Of a stretch of DNA of 64,000 nt, positions 1-24,704 are shown one piece after another. The notes beneath the pieces were generated by a model. It saw nothing but the letters and a program-made list of their open reading frames with translations. It searched no databases and was not told the origin of the DNA. Every line of letters starts with the position of its first letter. Positions within the stretch are counted from its first letter, which is position 1. The DNA lies in the NCBI GenBank assembly GCA_034670405.1, contig JAXDDX010000309.1, forward strand, positions 62,501 to 126,500, read 5' to 3'. Both the position numbers and the translations under genes were made by a program. Source of the DNA: Hoplostethus atlanticus. Lineage: Eukaryota; Chordata; Actinopteri; Trachichthyiformes; Trachichthyidae.

Positions 1-628
1 GAGGTCCAGTATTGTTGTGTCTTTCTGCCTCGTAAGACAGAGCCGCTCTGATGTTATCAACATGGCTGCCCTGTCTGTTCAGAGTCACTGTTATCCTCCT
101 CATCGTTGGTTCTCCTCCTGTGTGCGAGGCCTCTGATGGATGCGCTATTACACAGCTGATTGATTTCAGGATGGAGGTTCGACCAATACAGAAAGCTGAT
201 ACCAATATATCTGGATTGAAGCTGCTGATAGCCAATATTCAATATCTTTCAATTTGAACATTTTAATGCACAAATTTGGAGAATTCGGTGTTTCCACCAG
301 AATCTCCCTCTGACACAACAAAGAGCAGCAAGGGACACGAAAACTCTCCACTGATTTCCAGACAGCAGCTCTCTGAGATTTATCAAACGAATAAAGAAAA
401 TGTGCAACTATGAAAATACATTTTCATGTCAGTTTTTCTGTAGCTGTGGTCAGGGACGACAATATCTGGTATTGATGATATCTAATAATATATATGATGT
501 ATTGATGATCTATCAGTGTCTAATTAGGATCACAGTCGTCATGGTGATGCAGCTTGTTGAGCAGCAGACCACGCTGCTCTGTAGAAAACAACATACAGAT
601 TTCATCAAGGTGGTGGTGGATCCCAGTG

Positions 629-659
<31 letters not shown>

Positions 660-1005
660 TGTGCATGCATGTCTGTTTGTGTGTGTGTATGCACACGTCC
701 ACATATGTGTGTGTGCTTGTGGAACAGAGCTAAACACTGTAATAGGATTAGCAGTGACACTGGCCATCTTAAAGTAACTAGCTGCTGCCCAGAGGAGGAA
801 TCATGTGCTCTGTGTGTGTGTGTGTGTGTGTGTGTTTGTGTGTGTGTAGCCACAGGGGGTAGTGATGGTAAGTGAAGCAGACTGAACTGGCCCAGTGCCT
901 CGTCTCTTAGATTACACTCGTCTCTGTCAGTGATGTGAAAGTGGACCAGTGTCACCAGTGACTGACTCACACTGGGGATGTACAGCATCACTTCATCTCT
1001 CTCTT

Positions 1006-1041
<36 letters not shown>

Positions 1042-1160
1042 TGCTTTAAGCGGCTCAGCATCGGCAGCGAGAGTGTTACAGGCTGAAGACAGTAGCAGCT
1101 TCTGATTGGTTGGCTCAATCCCCTCATCCCTTCCACTCTTTCTTTCTCTCTCTCTCTCTT

Positions 1161-1214
<54 letters not shown>

Positions 1215-1245
1215 GACTGACGCCGGTTTCCTCCAATCCCTGCAG

Positions 1246-14833
<13,588 letters not shown>

Positions 14834-14952
14834 CCCTGCCCTGCCTTCCACCACAGCCCTGTACAGTACACTGTATCATAACATAATGTTGCATGAAGGA
14901 CCAGCATATCTAAAACAGAAAAACTAAAACATAATACATTCGACAAAAAAGC

Positions 14953-15730
14953 AGAAGGAGAAGGAAGAAGTATCGGGACTCTCTGGTCGAACCTTTGTGC
15001 AGAAAGAAAAGAGGAAAATGAGCCAAGAGAAGCAGAGTGGACGGAGTCAGTGATGAGGTGGTGATCTCAGGCTGTCCATGGAAAGCACAACCATCATATC
15101 ACCACAGCCTTGACAGGGCTGGTTAGCCTATAGCCTAGTCTTAGTGGGAGCAACACTGGAAGCCCAGGAGCGCTAGTGGATTGCACTGCCCTGAACCTCA
15201 GCAGTCGTCTGAGGTTTGGATCAATGAACATGTGTTGAGTTTGCTGTGATTTCTTCCATAGTGTCTGAAGGTGAGGGAGCTGGAGGTTAACCCATAAAGC
15301 CCTCACACTGAAAATGTAGGAACAGTGTATTGTCTCCCTTTACCACCTGGAAATGATGGTGAAATGTCCACTGGGTCTCAAAGGGAAAATCCACCCTAAA
15401 GCACTTTAACAGAGTTAATGGTGATGTTCCTTGTACTTCTGGTCCATCTAGTTGTTCTTCCTCCAATCGTAGACAACGTGACGTCACGTTGAGATATTTC
15501 CAGTCTGATATCAGAAAATGTTTCATGGATCTAAAACATCAACGGTAACAGTCAGGTTTTGGTGTCAGCCAATCAGAATCAAAGAGCAAGGGCTTCTTTC
15601 TAGACCGACGATCAACAATCATACAGGAGAAATCCATCGGAGGAGAGGAGAGAGACCAATTTCTCCACCGACAGTAGATAGACCAGAATGCAATGCAGTA
15701 GCTGAGATCGACCAGAATGCAATGCAGCCA
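14953..15730 (-). repeat. dispersed repeat copy A (empty site), inverted relative to 41815-43250
   Basis: The reverse complement of this segment matches 41815-43250 over its length at high identity by eye, except for a 645-bp insertion present only in the other copy. At about 15287-15302 it carries the uninterrupted site (GTGAGGGCTTTA on the minus strand). Whether it is a mobile element or a duplicated piece of the mapk8ip1 3' end is not settled. Confidence 0.8.
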
Positions 15731-16796
15731 TACCTTTGTGGATCTGTTGTCGCCCTCTTCTACAGCTTTTTTGTAATTTGAACCACACTATCGCTCTCTC
15801 TGTACAGTATACAGCAGAACCCCTTCTCTGGGGGTTCTTGAAAGGCATTCTGGGAAACACAGGAAATCACTAACTGAATTAGAAGTAGACATGGCAGTAA
15901 AGTACAGAACTTCATCACAAACTAACTCCTGGAATGTGTTGAACAGATCTAACAGTGTAATATATAAATACATATTATGTCAGGGTGGATTTTTCCTTTC
16001 AGCCTTTTTGACGGCTTTTTTTTGGTATTGCAGTGCTAAGATACATGGCTCCATCCTTTGCCCAGTAAAGCCTTAGTCCTCATGTCCCTCTCTAATCCCA
16101 GTCTCTGGTGTAGAAATCTGCTCAAATCTGGATTTGGCTTTTCCTTTAGTCGTAGAAGATGAGGTCAGATATAGAGAATCTCCTTCGCTCCTTGTAGTTT
16201 CCACATCTGAAATGTTAAACGAAGGTTCAATGTGGCCGTGAGAAGATATTAACTAGCGTTAGCCTCGGGACAGCACAGAGGTGAGAAAAAGCAAGAGAAG
16301 ACTTCTTCACTAGTAGTGCCTCTTTTTCTTACCATCTGATTATTGTGACTTTCCCAAATGAACATTATCACAATATTTTCAGCATTGCCATGAAGTGTGT
16401 GTTGAGTTTAGAGTTGGAATGCAGAGAGTGTTCTTGGAGGAGTGTTTTCAGAGCTCAGCAGACCAAACGGGCTTCCTGCAGCATTCGTTGTAATCTAACA
16501 CTGATTCGTAATCAACTGTTTTATTTGATCTGTATTTAACAGAAGGGATCCATTCATGAAGGATGTGGAGTCTGTCAGTTCAGCCGTCTCACTAGTCCCT
16601 GTTTGTTCTGTCAGAAGAAGAAAACGTCTTACAACACAAACCAAGTCATCTGCTGTCACTGATTAAAGCCATCATGTTGTCATCTAGAGATCAGCTCTGA
16701 CTTTTCTATCAGTTCCCTTCACAAACACAAATCAGGCAGATATGAAAAAATGTACTGTAGTGGGGGCTCAAAGGGTGTACAGACATGCCATATATA

Positions 16797-16802
16797 AATA
16801 AA
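16797..16802 (+). terminator. candidate poly(A) signal for mapk8ip1
   Basis: AATAAA about 2 kb after the stop codon, within AT-rich sequence. The opposing gene has a minus-strand AATAAA at 16908-16903. Confidence 0.35.
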
Positions 16803-16960
16803 TAATTTAATATCTGTAATTACAAATATTACATTGTATTGAATCAATATGTAGTATGTGAAATTTCTCTTATTTTGGAATTTTTTTAGGTGTGAATTAT
16901 TCTTTATTTAAAACTTTTAATGCAGAACTCGTGGCGTCCTGTCATTATTATGTTTGTACG

Positions 16961-16998
<38 letters not shown>

Positions 16999-17174
16999 GA
17001 GAGAAACAGCATACAGGACACTGATTGTTTTTTAAGTATCATTCTTATTTTGACATGCTGGTTTTTGCATTGTGAAGAAGGTGATCTTCTGTCCAAGACA
17101 GAAGAAATGTGATTGGTTTCACTGCACCAGGATCAGAATACCTGATACCTGATCTGAGATCAGGGTCTGAAGTG

Positions 17175-17260
17175 TTAGTAGTACTCATCCTCCAGGTTGG
17201 GTTGATAAGGCTGTGGACGGTTTGCAGGCAGACGAACAGGAATGGGCTTCTCACCGTAAT
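17175..17260 (-). CDS. frey1: small gene exon 3, C-terminus
   Basis: The acceptor ttgttccag leads into DYGEKPIPVRLPANRPQPYQ, then PNLEDEYY and TAA. A minus-strand AATAAA lies at 16908-16903. Another frame runs open for 94 codons through this exon (17045-17329), but it does not join the upstream exons in phase as well. Confidence 0.65.
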
Positions 17261-18312
17261 CTGGAACAACAGATCCACATGGATATCCCAGTGACAAATA
17301 TCCAGTGTGTGTTTCTGGTCACCAGCCAATGAGCTTGTAGCAGCTGATGATGTAATAACTGCAGGATAACATAATAACTTCTCCCTCTAACAGGTTGAAA
17401 GTGTAATAAAAGCTGTTCCAGGATAATGGGAATTAAAAGGTTCCTGGGGATTATTACTCTATACTTATACCAATAATAATATTAAATATAACCACCATGA
17501 TCAATATGTGTTACAAATGAAATAATAATTATGTTATTCATATATAGAATTATTTTATATCCTACTACTACTATTACTATATATTATAATATATAGTAGT
17601 ATTGTGTATATATATATACACACTATTATTATTATTAACAGACATTTGAGTGACAATTAAAGAAACAATTAAAGAAATCAACATGAATTTGATGAGTTTT
17701 CTGACAATTTGACATGTTGCTACATTATCAGTTGCTACAGACCTTCCTTGGTGTTTTTTCTTTCATCTTTAAAGTCACAATGAAACAAAAAATGACTCAT
17801 TACAGAAAAGAGCTATCAATATGTTGAAATCAATGTGCTTTGGGAGCTTTCAGGGTTCATTTTTGGAGCTCCATTAGCCTGTTAGGACTGGAAGAGCTGC
17901 ACCCAGGCAAACAAGACATCAGTAGCTGTGTAGTGAAGCAGCTGATGAGATTTTGGTCAGAATCGATTGATATGATAGAAAACTGGTCTGATGGTCTGAT
18001 GGAAAAATGGTCTGAGTTCTGCTTTAGCAATCATTGATACATTGCTGTCTTACCATCAAACAGGCTAACATGCTCTTTCAGCAGACCAGGGTTGAAGAGT
18101 AGCTGCAACTCAGCTGTATCCTCCTCGCCTCTGCTAGAAGAGGACACAACATGAACTGAGTGGAAACAGAGTCAAGGCTACGTTGAGGAGAATAAGGCCC
18201 AGTGCATCCGCTAGTACCTGAACCATAAAGGTGCAGCCAGGCTGGGTCCAATCAGAAGAGAGATGAGGATGAGGAGGGCTGACGTCTGTCTGCTGATCCT
18301 CAAAGACGCCAT
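17175..18312 (-). CDS. frey1: small secretory-type protein, three exons; candidate frey1 (C11orf94) by synteny
   Basis: Reading the minus strand, ATG is at 18312-18310 and coding exons are 18218-18312, 18054-18133 and 17175-17260. Both introns are GT-AG (donors gtacta and gtaaga; acceptors tcttctag and gttccag). Lengths of 95+80+86 nt give exactly 87 codons, 86 residues plus TAA. Residues about 10-26 are a hydrophobic signal peptide or signal anchor with a small-residue end (GPSLAA). An amphipathic LQLLFNPGLLKEHVSLF stretch follows, then a Pro-rich tail ending NLEDEYY. In human, C11orf94/FREY1 lies tail-to-tail just after MAPK8IP1, as here. FREY1 is an ER membrane protein that inhibits SPPL2c in sperm development. 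I cannot compare residues with FREY1 from memory, so the name rests on position, size and N-terminal hydrophobicity. Confidence 0.65.
18054..18133 (-). CDS. frey1: small gene exon 2
   Basis: The acceptor tcctcttctag and the donor gtaaga are both good. The exon encodes RGEEDTAELQLLFNPGLL and KEHVSLFD, ending one base into an Asp codon. Confidence 0.65.
18218..18312 (-). CDS. frey1: small gene exon 1: start codon and signal sequence
   Basis: It encodes MASLRISRQT followed by a hydrophobic run (SALLILISLLIGPSLAA) and PLWF, ending two bases into a Ser codon. The donor is gtactag, a weak but acceptable splice site. Confidence 0.6.
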
Positions 18313-19391
18313 GGTAAAACTGAGAGTCAACAGGCCAACCTGCATCATCACCACTTCTGATTCTAGAATCCTGTTACATCACAATACTCTCAGACAGACA
18401 GAACCCTTCATTGGTTTGTTCCATGTCACCTGATTGAGGGAGGACAACATCCTTTTTACTTGTGAACATTATCATCAAGAACCCTCTATGTGCCTCTCTT
18501 CCCCCAAATTCATTCATTCATTTCCTCTCCTCTCTCATTCGTCTTCAGGGTTGACTCTAGACCCTCTAGACTCTAGACTCTATCCCAGCATGCACCGTGT
18601 GGAAGGCAGTGAACCACACTGTCTATAGCAGGGCTTCTCCAAAAAAAAATAGGAAAAACAATAGTAGAACATTTTTTTGATAGATGATTTAGAAATACTA
18701 TTGCAAACATTATGAACCATTGTTATTGTTCATACGTGACCATTTGCTGTGTGACTCAGTTGGTTAAAAGATAAATGTGGACATCAAGAGGACCCAGATT
18801 ACAGTGCAAAGCAATTTACACTGTGCTCTTAGTTATACTGGATCCCTGAAAAAACACAACATCATGTATGGAACGTCCACATGCTGTAGTCAAATTACAT
18901 GTTTTTAGTTTTCATGACTTGCTTCGGATTGTGTTGAAACTCCAATGGGTGTGGAGGTTTTGTTTCAGAAGGGGCCAGAAATCACAGCAGCTGAGTCATT
19001 GGTATTGATCGAAAACCCCTATCAACCCCTCAGATATATGATGGTCATTCTGTGATTAATCTCATGTATGTGTAGTGGTCTCATTCACCACACTGAGGCT
19101 CAATAAAGCTATAACACAATAGATGTCTCAGAGGCCTTTAATGCTTGCAAGCAGGCACAATACCTTTCGCAACCAAGAGGCTTGTTCCGGGTAGAGAGCA
19201 AAGGCAGGTTACATCAGTCAAGCTTTATACAGTTTTCTAATATGCTGAGTCATGCTAAGTTACATGACTAAAACTATGTCTTACATAGTTCAAGGCAGTT
19301 TAATGACGACAAAGGAATCATACCGTGCACAGACACCTGGCAGAAAAGAAGTACTTTCTATCATAGTTAGACACAACAACAGAGGACGTAC
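18313..19391. other. intergenic, upstream of the small minus-strand gene
   Basis: No exon is recognised. The sequence near 18900-19050 shares words (CATTGGTATTGATC, CAGATATAT) with 49080-49120, hinting at an old repeat. 19085-19390 has an AATAAA and a transposon-like feel, but I cannot classify it. Confidence 0.5.
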
Positions 19392-20250
19392 TCACCACTG
19401 GGGATTAATGGGAATACTGTGGAGAGGGTGAGCAGGTATAAATACCTGGGAGTCCACATCACCGAAGATCTCACATGGTCCACACACACTGACACTCTGG
19501 TGAGAAAGGCGAGGCAGCGCCTTTACCACCTCAGGCAGCTGAGGAAATTTAAAGTCTCCCGGAGGATCCTTCAGTCCTTCTACTCTGGAGCTGTGGAGAG
19601 CATCCTGACAGGAAGCATCACTGCCTGGTTTGGCAGCAGCTCCGCTCAGGACAGGAAGGCTCTGCAGAGAGTAGTGCGTTCAGCTGAGCGCACTATTGGA
19701 ACTACACTCCCCACCCTGCAGGACTTGTACACCAGGAGGTGCAGAACCAGAGCCTGCAGGATCATGAAGGATCCTCACCACCCCAACAACGGACTGTTTC
19801 AGCTGCTGCGGTCAGGCAAGCGCCTCCGTAGTCATGCTGCCAAAACAGAGAGACTGAGACGGAGTTTCTTTCCTCAGGCCATCAGGACTGTGAACTCTGA
19901 CCTCACCAGGGCCCCCACCAAGACCCACACACTGCCCCTCTTATGGACACACACACTCACACACTTAGGTAACGACTACACATAATTTATAATTCATATT
20001 ATATTATACATACAATTTTCCCTTTTTTTTTTACTATATTTTTTTATATATAAGTGCTCTTATTGTAAATATTGTGTTGTTTTTTATATAGAGCTCTTAA
20101 AAAACTGACATTGTAAATATTGTGCTGGTTATTGTAAATAGTGTGAACCTGTTATTTTGCACATTTCTGCTAAGCATTGCCACTTTGCATTTCACTACAC
20201 ACCTCGTGTGTGTATGTGACAATTAAACTTCTTGAATCTTGAATCTTGAC
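19392..20250 (+). mobile_element. 5'-truncated non-LTR retrotransposon (L2/Rex/CR1-like), reverse transcriptase C-terminus
   Basis: An open frame at 19419-19985 encodes YKYLGVHITEDLTWSTHT, a QRLYHLRQLRKF block, ESILTGSITAWFGSSS, DRKALQRVVRSAERTIG and RLRRSFFPQAIRTVNS, the region C-terminal to the reverse transcriptase catalytic core of fish LINEs. The catalytic core itself is missing upstream, so this is a dead 5' truncation. The 3' UTR ends GTGTGTATGTGACAATTAAA and short TTGAATC direct repeats, a typical tail for this group. The clade is tentative. Confidence 0.85.
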
Positions 20251-21614
20251 ATTCTGGTCTAACTCCCTACGACTCGTCCTGCGCTCCCAGGAACTGCTTG
20301 TCCTTGACATTTCCAACAAAACCGTCTTTCATAACAATGCAACAGTTGTAATAAACTTTCAGCTAATAATCATGAGAAAAGAGGAAACATATACTCCTCT
20401 CAGCTCAGTAGTTTTCCACTGGCCGTGACTATACTTATGCATACATTTTATTGCAGTTTATACTTCAAGCATATTATAAGCACACTTACATTATTGTTTT
20501 CCATAACAATCTCCAAAATGACAACTTCTCAGGAACTAAGAAGAGCAGGCTTGTTTTCAACTTGACCACGATGTGTTTTTGAGTTCATCCAGTGGGTTTT
20601 GAAAGGTTTCATCAGCACCAAGGATGTAGAATTCCCTCAACCCTTAGAGGAGCATCTAACCCTTTAAACAAATTGGAGTTTGGGGGTTTTCACATGACAG
20701 CTTCAATATCTAAGGAGAAGTTGCTTGTGGTAATCATACTTTATTCATAATGTATCATACATATCTACAGTAATAATCTAATGATGTACTCAGACTTCCA
20801 ATGTGCTGCTGATGCCTTATGATGAACATTTCATATGAAGTGTTGCAGCAAGTTTGTTGGCAATACATTGAAAAGGATTACTGTCAGGAATAAGGAAGTA
20901 AAGAATAAATGTGGCAGGGCGTCAGTGATTTCAGAGACAGTTTGACAGTAACTGGGCCACAGTGACTTGCATGGATGTTTACAGGAGACTTCACAATATA
21001 TTTTGTGGTTGATAAAATATTTGAAAACTGTTCACATTATTTGTAATGTCATTACAGGATCATTCTAATCCAGACTCCACAACAGTTGCAATCTTTAAGT
21101 AGACCTCTATCCTGCCCTCTGTAGGACAAATAATAATGTTACAAGATGCAGTTAGGCCAAAAGGACAAGGCACTAGATTAAAAAATATAATACAATTATT
21201 TTACTTGTATTCACTTATCTGCACAAATATACAATGCATAGGAAGTTAAATGAAATTCAAAGTGTCACTGAATTTTTGGCTCTCATTCTCAACAGTTTTC
21301 ATTCATTAATTCACTCCAGCAGCTGCTCTATCAGCTGGTATGAGATGTTGTTTTGTTCTGTGTTTGCTGCCAGCGACTTTTTTGATATTTTTCCACATGC
21401 ACTATAAATATCACAGCAGACCTGACTTTCCTACATTCCAACATTTGAGCAGAACACCAAAGTCCAAGTACAGTGTTTCCAATGTAGGAGTGATTAATGG
21501 TGCATTCAGGTTTTGATTGATTGATTGACTGACTTGGATGGATTTCTAGGATGTAATTTTGTCATTACAGTGGTGGTATCCAACAAAACTGATTTTTTCA
21601 TCTTGTCTCTATAG
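20251..21614. other. intergenic between LINE and GTPase gene
   Basis: AT-rich complex sequence. I see no ORF, exon or named repeat. The promoter and first exons of the GTPase gene could lie here but cannot be located by eye. Confidence 0.4.
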
Positions 21615-21734
21615 GTCTTGATGTGCAGGGGAATGAAGAGGAGAGACAGACTTCATTCATAATGGACACAGAAAGAGGAGAGAGGGCAGGAAAGCCACCA
21701 CACAGATTACCTCCATGCACACAGATGCAGTTTG
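21615..21734 (+). CDS. possible upstream exon of the very large GTPase gene
   Basis: The acceptor tctctatag and a possible donor gttaga bound 120 bp with one open frame (LDVQGNEEERQTSFIMDTER onward). It would end one base into a codon that the acceptor at 24704 completes as Gly, giving a legal splice phase. The sequence is low-complexity and charged and resembles no domain, so it could be chance. Confidence 0.3.
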
Positions 21735-22780
21735 GTTAGAAACTTTTTATCATTCATTTTAATGACTTTTTTTCAAGAACCACTAAAAACCTCCTGAACA
21801 ATGCAGTTTAGATACGGCTTCTGATTTTCAAAATTGTATCAATATTTATCAAGCAGTAACAGGTTGTAAACTAGTTATTGTGAATCAGTTACGTATACCT
21901 TCAATGCTGTAAAACACATTTATTAGCAATGGAAATCAGTAAAATAGATGCAGATTGACAACTAGGACCATTCATGTAGACTCCATAGTGAGCTTTAAAT
22001 GACAAATAGGAAAAGCAGCTCAGCAACCCTCAGCAACCCTCCACCCCGAAATTACCATCATGACTCGCAATGGTAGACTCTGGAAAGACTCGGATGGTAG
22101 ACTCGGACTCCCAACCTCAGTTCCAATTTGAAACTCTCCATTCATCCAGGTCACCCTCAGCCACACACTTCTTCCCTTCCCTCACCACCCTGCTTGGTGA
22201 ATGCTGGCATCAAACTCCCTGAGCCCTGCCTCTAGCTAGAGCTTGGGCCACCCTCAAAACCTCAACCACCAACCACCAACCCCACCCCCCATTGCTGGAC
22301 ACCACCAACTCTTCCCCCTTGTCCACCCCCCACTCCTCCCTGCCACGTCGCTCCAACTCCTTGGAATATTTGCTGAGTCAGCAATTCCACTATTGTAATC
22401 TCACCGGTTTACACTATTGATTACACTATTGTAATCTTGCAGGTTTATTATTCCACTTCCGTGCACTTTCTTTGCTCACCTGTAGCGCAAAAAACGCTTG
22501 TACCACATATGTGGTTCAGGTATCGGAATGTGCATAATTATGCAACGGGGTTCGGAAATTAGTAATGAATGCAGAAATTCACATGCTTCGTGAGTTATCG
22601 CAGAAAAACACGGTTGAAGTGTATCTTGTCCTGCGGTTTTCAAGCTACATGCACTTGTCATATGTCACAATGTCCGGAATTATGTGGGGAGGTGTGCTGT
22701 CTTTTCTAAGAGATACTAGTAGTACTTTAGGGATTATGAAGTATTTTTGTCGTTTGCTAAGCCAGCAGAAAAGCTGCAAC
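21735..22780 (+). other. intron or intergenic sequence upstream of the minisatellites
   Basis: Includes a Pro/Cys-rich-looking C-rich stretch at 22130-22350 without a stable frame. The piece 22630-22750 is repeated at 24340-24460 (shared words CATATGTCA, TACTTTAGG, ATTATGAAGTA), so the intervening satellite block is flanked by direct repeats. Confidence 0.5.
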
Positions 22781-22789
22781 TACTACAAA

Positions 22790-23640
22790 TGCCGCCATTT
22801 TGGATTCAGACCACCATTTTAGATCCAGAGAGTACACCTTAGCAATCACATAGACATCAATGTATTTGTAATGCAACTGCATTCAACTTAATACAACTTT
22901 CAAGTACTACTACTAGTACTACTACAAATGCCGCCATTTTGGATCCAGGTGGCCATTTTGGATCCAACTAGAACACCTTAGCAATCACATAGACATCAAT
23001 GTATTTGTAATGCAACTGCATTCAACTTCATACACCTTTCAAGTACTACTACTAGTACTGCTACAAATGCCACCATTTTGGATCCAGCTAGAACACCTTA
23101 GCAATCACATAGACATCAATGTATTTGTAATGCAACTGCATTCAACTTCATACAACTTTCAAGTACTACTACTAGTACTACTACAAATGCTGCCATTTTG
23201 GATCCAGGCCGCTATTTTGGATCCAGCTAGAACACCTTAGCAATCACATAGACATCAATGTATTTGTAATGCAACTGCATTCAACTTCATTCAACTTTCA
23301 ACTACTACTACTAGTACTACTACAAATGCCGCCATTTTGGATCCAGGTGGCCATTTTGGATCCAGACCACAATTTTAGATCCAGCTAGTACACCTTAGCA
23401 ATCACATAGACATCAATGTATTTGTAATGCAACTGCATTCAACTTCATTCAACTTTCAACTACTACTACTAGTACTACTACAAATGCCGCCATTTTTGGA
23501 TCCAGGCGGCCATTTTGGATCCAGCTAGTACACCTTCGCAATCACATAGACATCAATGTATTTGTAATGCAACTCCACTCAACTTCATTGAACTTCGTTC
23601 AACTTTCTACTACGACTACTAATACTACTACAGATTGGCT
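22790..23640 (+). repeat. tandem repeat of 120-158-bp units with GCCGCCATTTTGGATCC cores
   Basis: The word ACACCTTAGCAATCACATAG (one copy with a substitution) recurs six times, at about 22834, 22973, 23093, 23231, 23389 and 23529. Each unit also has ATCAATGTATTTGTAATGC, a run of ACTACTACTAGT, and one to three CCATTTTGGATCC cores. The core in the form GCCGCCATTTT matches the vertebrate YY1 consensus. Confidence 0.9.
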
Positions 23641-23689
23641 GATACTACAGCCATTTTGGAACCAGGCCACCATTTTAGATCCAGGTGGC

Positions 23690-24330
23690 CATTTTAGATC
23701 CAGCTAGTACATTGACATATTAGACCCTAGCAACAACTTATAAACAACATAGTAACCCCCTAGGACACCTTAGCAACCAACTATGACACCCTAGCAACCA
23801 CCTAGCACACCCTAGCAACAGCCTAGGACACCCTAGCAATGGCCTAGGACACCCTAGCAACCAGTTAGAAACACCCTAGCAACGGCCTAGGACACCCTAG
23901 CAATGGTCTAGGACACCCTAGCAACGGCCTAGGACACCCTAGCAACAAGCTAGAAACACCCTAGCAACGGCCTAGCACACCCTAGCAACGGCCTACGACA
24001 CCCTAGCAACGACCTATAGGATTACTATAGAGAACCATAGGATTACTATAGAGAACCATAGGATTACTATAGGATTACTATAGAGAACTATAGGATTACT
24101 ATAGCTACCTGGTACACCTTAGCAACCATGTAGAAACACCATAGCAACAGCCTATAACACCCTAGGAACCTTGTAGAAAAACCCTAGCAACCACCTAGGA
24201 CACCCTAGCAACCTTCTAGGACACCCTAGCAACCAGCTACTATACCCTAGCAACCACCTAGGACACCCTAGCAACTGCCCAACACACTCTAGCAACACCC
24301 TAGCAACCACATACAACACCCTAGCAATCC
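23690..24330 (+). repeat. minisatellite of about 20-bp CACCCTAGCAACNNCCTAGGA units
   Basis: Dozens of imperfect copies of ACACCCTAGCAAC alternate with CCTAGGA or CCTAGCA. A sub-array of ATAGGATTACTATAGAGAAC lies at about 24012-24110. Such CCTAGCAACC arrays are common in fish introns. Confidence 0.9.
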
Positions 24331-24704
24331 CACAGTTTTTGTGCTACATACATGTGTCATATGTCAAAATCTACACACTTGAATTATTTGTAGAAGTGTG
24401 CTATGTCTTACTTGCAGAGATACTTGCAGTACTTTAGGAATTATGAAGTACTTTGTACTCCCCATAGAATTCCATGTATTTTGAACTCTCCATAGACTTC
24501 AATGTATTTTGTACTCTCATAGACTTCAATGTATTTCTAATGCATTTACAAAGTATGCATTTGGCATACTTGTGACACTTAAGCAACACCCTAGCAACCA
24601 CCTAGGACAACCTACCAACGCCCAGCAATCCCACGCATTTTCCCCAGGAAATGCATTTCTAGTTTTATTTGCTTCTAAAAGTGATTTCTCTTTCTCTTTC
24701 ATAG

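Larger units (their letters stand above)
14834..16820 (+). other. probable mapk8ip1 3' UTR, containing a dispersed repeat
   Basis: There is no coding signal after the stop. A candidate poly(A) signal AATAAA is at 16797-16802. The stretch 14953-15730 is repeated, inverted, at 41815-43250. A second inverted pair of words (AAAGGGAAAATCCACCC near 15379 and its reverse complement near 15981) suggests a MITE inside the UTR. The UTR end is inferred only from the signal. Confidence 0.5.

Noticed and set aside
1..1245. Search for the conserved JIP1 N-terminus (ISLEEFEDEDLSEI region)
   Set aside because: Not present in any frame; the stretch is microsatellite-rich intron.
19419..19985. 188-codon frame considered as a host gene
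   Set aside because: It matches the C-terminal part of fish LINE reverse transcriptase proteins and ends in a LINE-type 3' tail.
24509..24704. N-terminal extension of the GTPase frame upstream of 24705
   Set aside because: This part is intron: it includes minisatellite sequence (CTAGCAACC) and is followed by a good acceptor where family similarity begins.
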